Of a stretch of DNA of 64,000 nt, positions 9,746 through 18,624 are shown in pieces. The notes beneath the pieces are model-generated. The model was not told the origin of the DNA. It saw only the letters and a list, made by a program, of their open reading frames with translations, and ran no database searches. Source of the stretch: Candidatus Pantoea deserta (GTDB lineage Bacteria; Pseudomonadota; Gammaproteobacteria; Enterobacterales; Enterobacteriaceae); the NCBI RefSeq assembly GCF_003813865.1, contig NZ_RMVG01000004.1:1-64000 (forward strand), given 5' to 3'. Both the position numbers and the translations under genes were made by a program. Each line of letters opens with the position of its first letter. Within the stretch, counting starts at the first letter, position 1.

Positions 9746-12700
9746 TTATTCATCTCCGTTAAGGGTGAGTGAGCCGTCAGTAGCACCACCAGAAAAAATG
9801 CTCTGCGGCAGGCTGAAGCCTTGCAGTCCGAGCAGCGCCAGCGGCCCGTCGCCAAGCTCGCTGCGCATGATGAATTTCAGCGGATTACCATCTGGGGTGA
9901 TCCACACCAGCTGCGTGCGGCTGCTGTCGAGCGGGGTGACTCGCGCCTTATCCAGCAGTCGGATCAAGCCCCAGTTCCCCTGGTTACTGGCGTAAAGGCG
10001 CATTTCCGCATTGACTGAGCGCCAGCTCAGATCCACACCGGGATAGTACGTATTGCCCGGCCAGGTAAAGCTCTGCCAGCTCTCCATCTGATTGAAGTAA
10101 TCCAGTTTCTGGCCATCGAGCGTCAGCTGCGTGCGGGCCACATCGCGCGACGGTCGGGCCATCAGTTCGAAATGCACCCCGGCATCGCCCTGGGCAAAGA
10201 CGATATCCGTAATATCGGCAAGTTTATTAATAGCGGCGAGAAACGCCGGGCTGATGCTCATTCCCTGACTGGCTGACGGATCCACCACCCAGTGACTGCC
10301 TTCCTGATGCAGCATGCCGCCGAGGTTAGTTTTGATAAATGCCGCGATACGCCCGGAGTCGCTTCTCAGGAACTGGGCCAACAGTGGCAATGAAGCATCG
10401 CTGCCGGTGGCCTTAAACGGATAGCGTCCGGCAAAGGCGGTGTTCCATTGGGAGACAATGGTGCTCTGCCAGCGTGCGTTCAGGCTACCTGCGGCAGGAG
10501 CCAGCACCTGACGCCAGGCCAGATCGAGCGGCTGCACAAACAGCGCCTGCCCAAAGCCGTTCCACTCCTGGCCGAGGCTTGCTGCCGCCAGAGAGCCATA
10601 GTCACGGGTATCTGCCAGGTCAATGGCTTTACCCCGGAAGACGGTCTGAGCCAGCATCTGAGCCATCGCCTGCGGATCAGGGGCACTGGTCACCTGCTGA
10701 AGCTTGAGGCGTACCTGGGTTACCCGTGCCAGCCAGGACTGGAAGCTGAGGTTGCCGTTCGAGCCGGTCCCGTCCTTGCCGGCCATCAGGCCTGTGAGCG
10801 GACCAAAGACGCCATCCAGCGGACCTTTCGGCCCCTGCGTCTGCTCAATAAACTGTTTTGCGTTCTTCTTACGCCCCACCAGTTTTTTCGCCGAGTCCAC
10901 CAGGGTGTCAGCAAGGGCTTCACCTTTAGCTCCGGTCTGACCCTGCCAGGCAAGGGTATTCATGAGCGCTACCAGAGGTGATTGACGTACATCCGCCAGC
11001 AGATTCAGCTGTGCAATAGCTTCCGAGAGCGAGGCGGCTTCATGCCACTGAATACTGTTGGCCATATTGAGCCAGGCGTTCCCAAAATCGGTGAAATAGC
11101 GTTCTGTCAGGCGCTCTTTAAGCACTCCCGGTGACACATTACTGCCCGGCTGATGGGTTTTATCAGTGAGCACCCAGTCGATTTCATCACGGCGGGTCTT
11201 CACTACTTCATCAATCGCGTCTTCAACCTGCTCTTCCCACGCCTGACGGGTGAACATCCCCGGCACCACTTCTTCAGAGGAGAACAGGGTTGACGCGTCC
11301 GTATCGCCGGTCATATCTGCCAGGGTTAAATCCGGCCAGTTACGGGCAATGCGTCCGAGCATCTCCTGGTAAAGACCGGATTCGGCATTACGCTGACCAA
11401 TCTGCTTGAGCAAAATCTGGCGCACCGTACCCACCAGTTCGTGGTCAGGGGTGATTTTCCACTCCGGGTGTGCCGGCAGGTTCTGCGCCCAGAAGCCGAG
11501 CAGCTTCGGCGCCTGGGTCTGCCACACGCTGTCCGGCACGCCGCTGCGGTGCGGCCAGGCCTTCAGCATATTGCCTGCCAGCCATTCCGCATCCGCTTTG
11601 TCTGGACGGGCCAGCATGAGGTAGCCTTTAAGCAGGCCGTAGCTCTTCTGGGTGGCTGACATGCGTGCGGTGCTTGCCGGTGGCAACTGCACAAAAGCGT
11701 TAAGCTGGCGGTCAAGTTCGTCTGCCAGCGCATCGCGCATCAGTTGCTGATTGTTACGGGCGTATAATGGCCAAAGCATCTCCAGCGTGTCGCTGTCCTG
11801 GTTCAGGCCAAAGCGGGTGTACCACGGCGCGCCGTGCACCTGGCGGTTCTGCAGGCGGGCAATAGTCTGCTGCAGTGCTAACTGGTTACGCAGACGATCC
11901 GACAGAGGCTGTTTAGTGTCAGCGGCAACCCGGGCCGTATCCTGGGCCAGCCAGATTTGGGTGCGGTTGACGGACAGGGACAGTAGCGTGCCCGCGCCCC
12001 AGAGCAGTACCACACCCAGCAGCACCAGGCGCAGCACCTTTTGCCAGTGGAAACCGATTTTACGGGCATGCACCTGTAGGCTGTCGTTTTCGAGCGCCTG
12101 CCAGACCGGTGGTGACAGGCGCGCATGCGGCACCGTTTCGCTCCCTGGCAATGCCGGACTGAACATCATCCCACGCAGACGGTAAGGGGCTGGCCCTGAC
12201 ATCAGCGTGGTCAGCAGCGGGACCAGGGAGCGTCGCAACGAGCCGCGCAGGGCTTTTGACAGGCTCAACAGCCAGTGGTGCTGAGAGTTCTCCAGCAGCG
12301 CCGCCACGCCGGATGTTTGCAGGTCTGACGAGAGTGAGGTCAATGTCGAACGGACCTCTTCCGTTGTCGCACCTGGACCAAATAGCGCGCCGGCTGGAGG
12401 CACCCCCTCTCCGTCCTGTTCCCAGGAGCCTTCCCGGACAAGCCACAGCCAGACCGGCAGTTGCCAGCCCAGCAGGGTATCGGTTTTCTGACGTACACGC
12501 ACCAGCATGTCCTGCTTCGCCGTATCGGGCAGTGCGACCGCATTCATCACCTGCACCACCCCATCGAGCGGACGCTGTGGTCGCACCGCTTTCAGGACGG
12601 ACAGGAACTCATCATCCGGCACGCTTTCCGCAGGACCGCCGTAAATAAGCACAATCCCGTCACTTTCCTGCCAGTGATCGCCCTTAAGACCCGGCACCAC

Positions 12701-13132
12701 TTTTTCGATATCGTTGTCAGTACCCTGTACCAGCAGCAGGCGAACTCTGGCTTTCCAGCGACGGCGGTAGCGCAGGCGCAGATGATCGACCAGCGCCTCA
12801 GCGACAAACCGGGAGGTGTCCGCGTCGGTATGTTTTGCTTCAGGCTGGGATGCCGTAGCCTGCTGCGCAGAGACTACCACATCCAGCGCTCCCTGTTTCT
12901 CACCGTTCTTAGCGAATATGGTTTCAAGCACCCAGCCGATAATCAATGCTGCCAGCATCAGCAGCAGGCTGATTATCGCTATGCCGGTCGTACTGAATGG
13001 CCCGATGTTGAAGGTGTCCTTAACCCACTCCGGCCATAGCAAGAGTGCGCCGCCAATGAGGCAGACAGACAGTGCGCCCAGAAGCAGCGCAAGCAGAAAA
13101 GTGGATGCGATTTTCATAACGGAGGAGAGCAA
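9746..13132 (-). CDS. tssM: T6SS inner-membrane protein TssM (IcmF/VasK), no Walker A motif seen
   Basis: TssM spans the inner membrane and periplasm and binds TssJ. The product is about 1,128 residues with two N-terminal membrane segments, a cytoplasmic region, a third segment near residues 365-385 (KVLRLVLLGVVLLWGAGTLL) and a long periplasmic IcmF/DUF1215 region ending in the VasK C-terminal domain. Where most TssM proteins have a GPPGSGKT-type loop, this one reads RLLLVQGTDNDIEK, so no nucleotide-binding P-loop is evident. The first in-frame start is TTG 13132; ATG 13117 is the alternative. The gene follows the unknown 386-residue membrane protein and precedes tssA. Confidence 0.9.
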   Translation of the reverse strand: MLSSVMKIASTFLLALLLGALSVCLIGGALLLWPEWVKDTFNIGPFSTTGIAIISLLLMLAALIIGWVLETIFAKNGEKQGALDVVVSAQQATASQPEAKHTDADTSRFVAEALVDHLRLRYRRRWKARVRLLLVQGTDNDIEKVVPGLKGDHWQESDGIVLIYGGPAESVPDDEFLSVLKAVRPQRPLDGVVQVMNAVALPDTAKQDMLVRVRQKTDTLLGWQLPVWLWLVREGSWEQDGEGVPPAGALFGPGATTEEVRSTLTSLSSDLQTSGVAALLENSQHHWLLSLSKALRGSLRRSLVPLLTTLMSGPAPYRLRGMMFSPALPGSETVPHARLSPPVWQALENDSLQVHARKIGFHWQKVLRLVLLGVVLLWGAGTLLSLSVNRTQIWLAQDTARVAADTKQPLSDRLRNQLALQQTIARLQNRQVHGAPWYTRFGLNQDSDTLEMLWPLYARNNQQLMRDALADELDRQLNAFVQLPPASTARMSATQKSYGLLKGYLMLARPDKADAEWLAGNMLKAWPHRSGVPDSVWQTQAPKLLGFWAQNLPAHPEWKITPDHELVGTVRQILLKQIGQRNAESGLYQEMLGRIARNWPDLTLADMTGDTDASTLFSSEEVVPGMFTRQAWEEQVEDAIDEVVKTRRDEIDWVLTDKTHQPGSNVSPGVLKERLTERYFTDFGNAWLNMANSIQWHEAASLSEAIAQLNLLADVRQSPLVALMNTLAWQGQTGAKGEALADTLVDSAKKLVGRKKNAKQFIEQTQGPKGPLDGVFGPLTGLMAGKDGTGSNGNLSFQSWLARVTQVRLKLQQVTSAPDPQAMAQMLAQTVFRGKAIDLADTRDYGSLAAASLGQEWNGFGQALFVQPLDLAWRQVLAPAAGSLNARWQSTIVSQWNTAFAGRYPFKATGSDASLPLLAQFLRSDSGRIAAFIKTNLGGMLHQEGSHWVVDPSASQGMSISPAFLAAINKLADITDIVFAQGDAGVHFELMARPSRDVARTQLTLDGQKLDYFNQMESWQSFTWPGNTYYPGVDLSWRSVNAEMRLYASNQGNWGLIRLLDKARVTPLDSSRTQLVWITPDGNPLKFIMRSELGDGPLALLGLQGFSLPQSIFSGGATDGSLTLNGDE

Positions 13133-13143
13133 TCCCTTGAGAG

Positions 13144-14304
13144 TTATTCCGGGGTGACAATACAGAGTTGTCGGTTGTCTTCTGAAAGTTCGGTGACAAT
13201 TAGCTGGGCTTCGCTACCGCTCAGACACTGACGGGCTGCCAGCTGTAACGCCTGCCAGGGAGCGGCAATGCCTGCAAACCCGACAACCGTATCAATATGG
13301 GTAATTTTATCGGCTTTAAGCCCCGGGGCATGTGCCTCCCGGGCCTTGCTGAAGATATCGCCGGAGGCCATCTGTCCGCCGCTGGTCCAGGCCTGCTTCA
13401 GTGCAGTTTTTTCCAGTCCTGACCACATCATGACGCGCTCAAATGCCCGGTCGAGATTGCCATCGCGACACATCTGCGGCCGGTGAATTTTGACCGACAC
13501 GTCCGGGATACCCCTCAGGCGGCAGTTGGTTAGCAGTAACACGGAAATGGCCTCGCCACTGTCCTCTGGCGGGTGTTCGTAAAGCTGAGCGCTGACCACC
13601 AGTAACGCAGCAGCACGGTCATAATGGCAGTCCAGCCAGTAGTCCAGGATTTCCAGCCCTGTCAGGTCGCGAATGCGCACCAGCGGGTGAGTAACGCTTT
13701 TTTGCAGGAGCGATGACAGTGTCGAAAACTGTTCACCGGTATCCACCGCCAGATAGCAGGTCAGCGTCGACGGGAGCAACGACACCAGATTCCGGACGTG
13801 GGCGATTACCTCCTGAAAATAATGCGCCTCCCGGTCAGCCATCTCTCCGGTAGCGGCCAGCGCCCGGTGACGAACCGGATTGCCACCATTAACGGGCTCA
13901 CAGGGCATCATCAGGGGCTTTTTAGCTAACACAGCCTCGTGCGTCATTGGACTGGCAGACCCCAGCCCGTTAATTAGTACTTCGCCGATAAGCCAGGCAA
14001 AGCGCTGTCCGCGCGCAACGTCTGAGCGGTACCGGGCGGCAGTTGTGGCGTTTTTTCTCTCACAACGGGCACAAAGGAGCACGTAGCCAAAATAGCGCCC
14101 GACAATCAAAAGTCCCCATAACACGACAGGTAGTCCTGTTGACAGCTCCCAGAACGCAGCACCGGAGCGCTCGCCCTTCCAGAACAGAAATGTAGCTGCA
14201 GCTCCCGCAAGCAGCATCACAATGCCCAGGAGCAGCCAGCGTTTAAAACGCGGACGGGGCGGCAGTTTCTCCTGCGCGGGAATGCGCTCAAGTTCAACCG
14301 GCAC
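13144..14304 (-). CDS. Unknown T6SS-linked membrane protein
   Basis: This frame lies between PAAR and tssM. The best start is GTG 14304, just after the PAAR stop and preceded by GGTGGGG. A longer reading to ATG 14361 would run inside PAAR. The 386-residue product has a short proline-rich cytoplasmic lead, two membrane segments (about residues 23-41 and 57-75) and a large soluble domain with no motif I recognise (for example GLGSASPMTHEAVL and HYDRAAALLVVSAQLYEHPPE). Its fixed place beside a TssM without a P-loop suggests an accessory role in the membrane complex, but that is inference. Confidence 0.75.
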   Translation of the reverse strand: MPVELERIPAQEKLPPRPRFKRWLLLGIVMLLAGAAATFLFWKGERSGAAFWELSTGLPVVLWGLLIVGRYFGYVLLCARCERKNATTAARYRSDVARGQRFAWLIGEVLINGLGSASPMTHEAVLAKKPLMMPCEPVNGGNPVRHRALAATGEMADREAHYFQEVIAHVRNLVSLLPSTLTCYLAVDTGEQFSTLSSLLQKSVTHPLVRIRDLTGLEILDYWLDCHYDRAAALLVVSAQLYEHPPEDSGEAISVLLLTNCRLRGIPDVSVKIHRPQMCRDGNLDRAFERVMMWSGLEKTALKQAWTSGGQMASGDIFSKAREAHAPGLKADKITHIDTVVGFAGIAAPWQALQLAARQCLSGSEAQLIVTELSEDNRQLCIVTPE

Positions 14305-14306
14305 GT

Positions 14307-14564
14307 TTACCCCACCAGAGCATTGGGCAGCGAACTGATAAGCGTGCAACCGCAACCACACTTGTGACCGTGGAAAGCCACTGGAACACCGCGATCGCGA
14401 TAATTTGGGTTACCTTCGACGATAGTCGTATCACCATGCTCCGGGCAGGAAACACGATCACCTTTACGGGCCACACCGATATCACCAAAGAACATGGTTG
14501 TTGAGCAGGACAATACGGCACCACCGTGTGTGGTTTTGTCGCCGAGACGGATTATTCCTTGCAT
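14307..14564 (-). CDS. PAAR spike-tip protein
   Basis: PAAR proteins form the sharp cone on VgrG and recruit effectors. The 85-residue product is little more than the domain: IIRLGDKTTHGG at the start, a GDxxxCPEHGD segment, and HGHKCGCGCTLISS with the metal-binding Cys/His near the end. AGGAG precedes ATG 14564. Its DNA remains GC-rich like the T6SS core, while everything upstream to 20.5 kb is AT-rich, so it marks the right-hand border of the effector island in transcription order. A decayed second copy lies at 15,970-16,082. Confidence 0.92.
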   Translation of the reverse strand: MQGIIRLGDKTTHGGAVLSCSTTMFFGDIGVARKGDRVSCPEHGDTTIVEGNPNYRDRGVPVAFHGHKCGCGCTLISSLPNALVG

Positions 14565-14619
14565 GGTACACTCCTATTTAAACCACCTTAAATTTATATT
14601 TTACGCAACTCTATACATA

Positions 14620-15849
14620 TTATTCCTTGGCTATATAGAAACCATATTTGATCTCGTGCTCTCTATTACCAGAGTAGTCGATGTATTTGGCAATAATATA
14701 TGACTCGCCATTGTAACTAAGATAATAAGGTTCAATCATACCTTCAACTGGCAAAATTCTTTGAGTGGTTTTGTTTTTTAAACTAGCTTTCCAAATGCAA
14801 GCCAAACCACCTTGATTATCAAAGTAAAAATCATCACCACTCCCCCACGTATAATTTCTTTCATACCCCCAATCATCTCGTTTCTCTTCAGCTTGAGGCA
14901 GAAAAACATTGATACCCAGATCGGGTCTATTCACTGGAAAATAATACACACCCTCATCGACGTTTGTTTGTCCTAAATCAGGAGAAGCAATACGCCATTT
15001 ATTATCGGGTGAGATGACTTTACTAACACACAAGCTATCACCGCAATATCCTTTCCAAACATGCGCATCAGATTGTTCGTTCATTTCATGCTTGATAAAG
15101 TACGGTGATGTGATATGACCATCAATATTATTAATTTCATATATATCTTCAGAGTCACCAGACCTAACTGCATATGTGGTAAGCGAATCACTACGCCCCT
15201 TCAAATATACATCTACATCTGCCCCCCCTCTTGAATATTTTGCTAATATTGTATTCTTACCGTCAATATTTTTCATAAGAAAAATACTATCATCTGCCTT
15301 GACAGTGTATAATAAAACCAGATCATGCTTGACAATAAAATGAGTTAGTATCTTCCAATAAAATACATCTTTAGCCAATGATGGCATCCCGAATTCTCGA
15401 TTAAGATCATATTCTATGACTAATGGCCTTATTCTCCATTGTTTATCACTAATACTAAATCCATATTTATTCACCAACCCATATTTCAAGGGTTTATCCA
15501 ACTCGCTAAAAAATTTAGACACTGAACTAAAAGAAGGCATATAAGTCAACTCTTTATATCTTTTGTTATATGAGTTTTCTATGCATGAAGTATTCTCACC
15601 ACATTTATTTCTTTGCTCTAACCATTCGAGCTGTTGCCTTTTCAGGGTACCAACGCTCAAACTATCATTAATTTTTAATATGTATTTTTTGTTGGCAATA
15701 TCATCAATCCCGCTTAGTGATGGATTATTGCATATCGTCTGCTCAGTTATATTTAACCCTTTCATATCGCATTTAAATGCTGCGGCAAAAGTACCCATTG
15801 GGAATAAACTAAATACTCCAACTACCACCGCTAATTTTGTTAATTCCAT
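14620..15849 (-). CDS. Secreted protein with LprI-like N-terminal domain, candidate immunity protein
   Basis: ATG 15849 has GGGAGAAGAA just upstream and opens a signal peptide (about residues 1-23), so it is preferred over the upstream ATG 15876. Residues 27-100 match the LprI/DUF1311 pattern: a leading Cys, TICNNPSLSGID, a Gln-Leu-Glu-Trp-Leu core and paired Cys in RNKCGENTSCIENSY. LprI proteins are periplasmic lysozyme inhibitors. The remaining 300 residues, rich in aromatic and acidic strands, are not recognised. No lysozyme gene adjoins it; it sits between the PAAR relic and the intact PAAR gene. It may be an orphan immunity gene left after an effector was lost. Confidence 0.65.
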   Translation of the reverse strand: MELTKLAVVVGVFSLFPMGTFAAAFKCDMKGLNITEQTICNNPSLSGIDDIANKKYILKINDSLSVGTLKRQQLEWLEQRNKCGENTSCIENSYNKRYKELTYMPSFSSVSKFFSELDKPLKYGLVNKYGFSISDKQWRIRPLVIEYDLNREFGMPSLAKDVFYWKILTHFIVKHDLVLLYTVKADDSIFLMKNIDGKNTILAKYSRGGADVDVYLKGRSDSLTTYAVRSGDSEDIYEINNIDGHITSPYFIKHEMNEQSDAHVWKGYCGDSLCVSKVISPDNKWRIASPDLGQTNVDEGVYYFPVNRPDLGINVFLPQAEEKRDDWGYERNYTWGSGDDFYFDNQGGLACIWKASLKNKTTQRILPVEGMIEPYYLSYNGESYIIAKYIDYSGNREHEIKYGFYIAKE

Positions 15850-15969
15850 TTCTTCTCCCAAAGTAATTGTTGGCAAACAAATGAACTGTCTTTATCGCAA
15901 TGATGTTTAGCGACTATGTGTGGTTGCTTATCGAGATTCTTCCCCTTAACAAGGTATGCATGCTTATAT

Positions 15970-16082
15970 CTATTAGCATGATTACGGACCATACCGACAT
16001 CACCAAATAACATGGTCATTTAGCGGGGCAATACTTCTACACCGTGTGTGGTTTTGTCACCGAGACGAATAATTCCTTGTAT
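15970..16082 (-). pseudogene. Decayed PAAR gene fragment
   Basis: Read on the minus strand from 16,082, the sequence gives ATA-CAA-GGA then IIRLGDKTTHG, almost base for base the beginning of the intact PAAR gene at 14,564. The start codon is ATA rather than ATG, and a stop (TAA) falls about 20 codons in. The match resumes with TMLFGDVGMVRN, equivalent to TMFFGDIGVARK, and then fades. The surrounding stretch from 15,850 to 16,183 holds nothing else I can support. The copy indicates that a PAAR-proximal segment was duplicated when the effector island grew. Confidence 0.75.
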
Positions 16083-16183
16083 ATACTTTTGCGTCCTTTT
16101 TCATTCTTTAATCGATAGTGGAATAGATAAATCATCTTCCACATACAGCCAGAGAGACATGTGAAAACAGTAACAAAATATCT

Positions 16184-16564
16184 TTACTTTTTATTAAACC
16201 GAATTACTTCAGGGACGGACATGTTAGCTTGAATGAAAGGAGCGTTATCTTTTATTGTATAAATCAATTTACCCCCCTTAATTTCCGCGCTTGCTGTTCC
16301 TTCACCATCGAAAGTGCTTTCAAATTTAATATCTGCAACCCCATCTTTAACATCACCATGCACGTTATCATCATCATCTTTTTCAGTACAATCTATTCGA
16401 TTACCATTGTTTGTGATAAAACAATACTTACCTGTAACATGACTACCTGTCTGAACAAGTTCTATAGTAAATGAATTTGATTTATCCTTTTCTTCCCAAT
16501 GACCTGTCATACAGGCCATTGAACTTGATGAAGCAAAGAGTAAAGCCAGCAATATCTTTTTCAT
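16184..16564 (-). CDS. Periplasmic candidate immunity protein for the GH108-like lysozyme
   Basis: The start ATG 16564 overlaps the stop of the GH108-like gene (ATGA) and has AAGGTGAG upstream. The 126-residue product has a clear signal peptide (MKKILLALLFASSSSMA), then a small acidic domain with a Cys pair and an Asp-rich loop (CTEKDDDDN), ending in a beta-rich region. Size, export and overlap with a peptidoglycan-cutting effector fit an immunity protein acting in the periplasm. No family is recognised, so the assignment rests on context. Confidence 0.65.
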   Translation of the reverse strand: MKKILLALLFASSSSMACMTGHWEEKDKSNSFTIELVQTGSHVTGKYCFITNNGNRIDCTEKDDDDNVHGDVKDGVADIKFESTFDGEGTASAEIKGGKLIYTIKDNAPFIQANMSVPEVIRFNKK

Positions 16565-17304
16565 ACACTCACCTTTAAGCAATCATCTACGCGATTAATC
16601 CAACCTTTCAAAAACTTCACCTGTGCATTTGGTTTGCCATCAGTGACCGTCAAAGAGCGGTAGTAGTCTTTTCTTACATCAGCAATTCTATTAAGGAGTT
16701 GCTCTTGATTATCAATATCATTAACACAATTAATCATATCATCATCTATATGATTATTTATGCTAAGTTTCGCATTATACTCTCCATGCAAAAGCTTTCT
16801 AATTTGCTTTATTGCCCGGCCTGATGTAATAGTCCAATCATAAATCATTAAGGCAATTTTTGTATTTTCTAGTTTACAGAAACCTTTTGGTTTCCAGTAA
16901 TGATTGTAATAAATCGTTTCTGCTTGCTCTTTCGTCATTTCCTTAAGGGTTTTTGATGTTGCCGGGATATTTAGATCGCCAGGAGCAAATGCTTTCCATG
17001 TATCAATTGTTATCCCCATATTAGTCTCGCCCCCTTTATCGTCAGGGTCATTAACATATCCCCCTTCATGGCGAAGAATTACACCTGAAACTTTCGAAAA
17101 TAGTACCTTACAGCGGTCACTTTCACTTTTGCGTAATGCATTTAAAAACACCACCGGATGCATATGCCAGACAGACTTGCCACTGCTGAATCCGTCCACC
17201 TGACTCATCCATTCCATGTTGTCAAACCACTGTCTGACATAGCTGATGCACAGCGGATCCAGCTGCTTTAAAAATCTTGTCCACCTGTGATACTTGAGTG
17301 ACAA
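16561..17304 (-). CDS. Orphan effector tip with GH108-like N-acetylmuramidase domain
   Basis: Residues 6-56 (HRW...FLKQLDPLCISYVRQWF...HMHPVVFLNA) are nearly identical to residues 484-533 of the full effector at 20,493-22,754, even at DNA level. After this stub comes a different domain. From residue 72 it has the hallmark of glycosyl hydrolase family 108: I-L-R-HEGGYVNDPDDKGGETN-MGI with catalytic Glu80, then YYNHYWKP and a C-terminal peptidoglycan-binding-3-like part. It would cleave peptidoglycan in the periplasm. The first codon in frame is TTG 17304 with no good ribosome site; ATG 17217 is an alternative. It lacks the N-terminal delivery region, so it may be a silent cassette or a tip awaiting recombination. 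Confidence 0.75.
   Translation of the reverse strand: MSLKYHRWTRFLKQLDPLCISYVRQWFDNMEWMSQVDGFSSGKSVWHMHPVVFLNALRKSESDRCKVLFSKVSGVILRHEGGYVNDPDDKGGETNMGITIDTWKAFAPGDLNIPATSKTLKEMTKEQAETIYYNHYWKPKGFCKLENTKIALMIYDWTITSGRAIKQIRKLLHGEYNAKLSINNHIDDDMINCVNDIDNQEQLLNRIADVRKDYYRSLTVTDGKPNAQVKFLKGWINRVDDCLKVSV
17137..17289 (-). repeat. Shared effector stub, copy before the GH108-like domain
   Basis: This segment is a direct repeat of 21,156-21,305. The two are identical over a stretch of roughly 50 bases covering the codons for FLKQLDPLCISYVRQWFD, with only scattered changes elsewhere. It is the junction at which the downstream toxin domain changes fold. Confidence 0.85.
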
Positions 17305-17798
17305 TCATATATCTTTTTTTTCCTGTAACGAAAGAGTATCAGACTGAATAAATTCAACATCACCACATTGTTTTTTCTTAAAGGCGATCCATTTTAAGGC
17401 ATCCTTTTTCATCTTTTTCCTCACATTAGAAGAAAGATCTCCCCATGTCTTGAATAAGCGAATACATAGTACTTTGTTCATAAATACGGCTGGTTGCTTG
17501 ATCATATTCATGGAAATACGCCTTTATAAACTTCAATAAATCCTCACCAGCTGTAATCTTTATACGAAATGCACAGCTGAAACCTATTTTCTGCGGTACA
17601 TCAGGAGAATCCCCATAATTAATAGGGAATTTTTTAATGACATCTCTGTTAACGTCATTACCAATATGAAATGCATTCTCTCTAATAAACTTTGTTAACG
17701 CATTAAAAAATTCTTGTGAATTGCAATTAAAACCTTTTAAAAAGGAATTTCCAGAAAAAAAATAACAGAAAGAATGCACATGCCATTTTTCTTAGCAT
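17305..17798 (-). pseudogene. Broken secreted protein (possible immunity gene), two homopolymer frameshifts
   Basis: ATG 17798, preceded by GAGG, begins a signal-like segment (MLRKMACAFFLLFF). At a run of eight T on the coding strand (about 17,753-17,760) the sensible frame shifts. With seven T the signal would run straight into SGNSFLKGFNCNSQEFF. A second shift lies at a run of four G near 17,443: with three G, DMG would continue as DLSSNVRKKMKKDALKWIAF. Corrected, it is a secreted protein of about 164 residues ending in WIAFKKKQCGD, loosely like the LprI tail. It sits between the GH19 pair and the GH108 pair and could be an immunity gene for a lost effector. As written it is not functional. 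Confidence 0.6.
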
Positions 17799-17850
17799 CT
17801 ACAACCTCAATAAAAATCTCTATCGCCATTAAAAATTCACGATTTATTTT

Positions 17851-18600
17851 TTATCGTTCAGTAACGACATCGTAACGTGAGGTCTGCGTATTGAGTTTAT
17901 AATTAACACTCACATCAGGCCCAGTGCTGTAACAATTCAATCGAATTTGAGAGCCATCGCTTTCTATATTTTGAAAGATAGATGTCATATACGAACCAAA
18001 TTCACAGCCATTCATCTGCGGGTTGATGACCTGTATTAACTTACCACTTTTCTTATCGATAACATTTACTTTATTAATTACAATACCATCAGCACTCGCT
18101 TCATAAAGACCAATGAAACCATGTTGTTTAGTCTGCCCCCAAAATGGAATTTCCAATGCCTTAGCACTTCCATTTATAACACCATCACTAATTTGAACCT
18201 TCTCCTTTAAATCTACTTTTAAAGCTGACCGTTCATTGTGCCACTCACCAAGAAAACCAGTAGAATTCCGTGTTAGATTGAAAGGGCATTTTGAAACGTC
18301 AACCCTCTCTCCTTGAATAATATATTTTTCGAAACTTTCATCGCTGACAACCTCACATAATACAATTGAACTTGATTTATTTACACCATATAGAGGAATG
18401 GGTGACCTGTGGTTATCGTAATAGTAGCTCCCCTCTACATTTACCTTTCCCCCGAAGTCATAAAACTGAAGAGACAAATGAACGGGATATTTCCCGATAT
18501 AACCTTCATAATTTTTTACGACATATGGCATGTATGCAGCTTGAATTGAAGCACTCAGGAATAATGCACAAAAACAAAAGGAAAATTTAATTTTAGTCAT
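17851..18600 (-). CDS. Secreted candidate immunity protein paired with the GH19-like lysozyme
   Basis: ATG 18600 follows AGGGTGA and starts a signal peptide (MTKIKFSFCFCALFLSASIQA); the upstream ATG 18624 has no such site. The mature part (about 228 residues) is beta-rich with few cysteines, beginning YMPYVVKNYEGYIGKYPVHLSLQF. I do not recognise a family. It follows the GH19-like gene by about 25 bases in the same direction, the expected place for its immunity protein, and export fits protection against a periplasmic lysozyme. Confidence 0.6.
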   Translation of the reverse strand: MTKIKFSFCFCALFLSASIQAAYMPYVVKNYEGYIGKYPVHLSLQFYDFGGKVNVEGSYYYDNHRSPIPLYGVNKSSSIVLCEVVSDESFEKYIIQGERVDVSKCPFNLTRNSTGFLGEWHNERSALKVDLKEKVQISDGVINGSAKALEIPFWGQTKQHGFIGLYEASADGIVINKVNVIDKKSGKLIQVINPQMNGCEFGSYMTSIFQNIESDGSQIRLNCYSTGPDVSVNYKLNTQTSRYDVVTER

Positions 18601-18624
18601 CGTTTCACCCTGATTTTGAATCAA

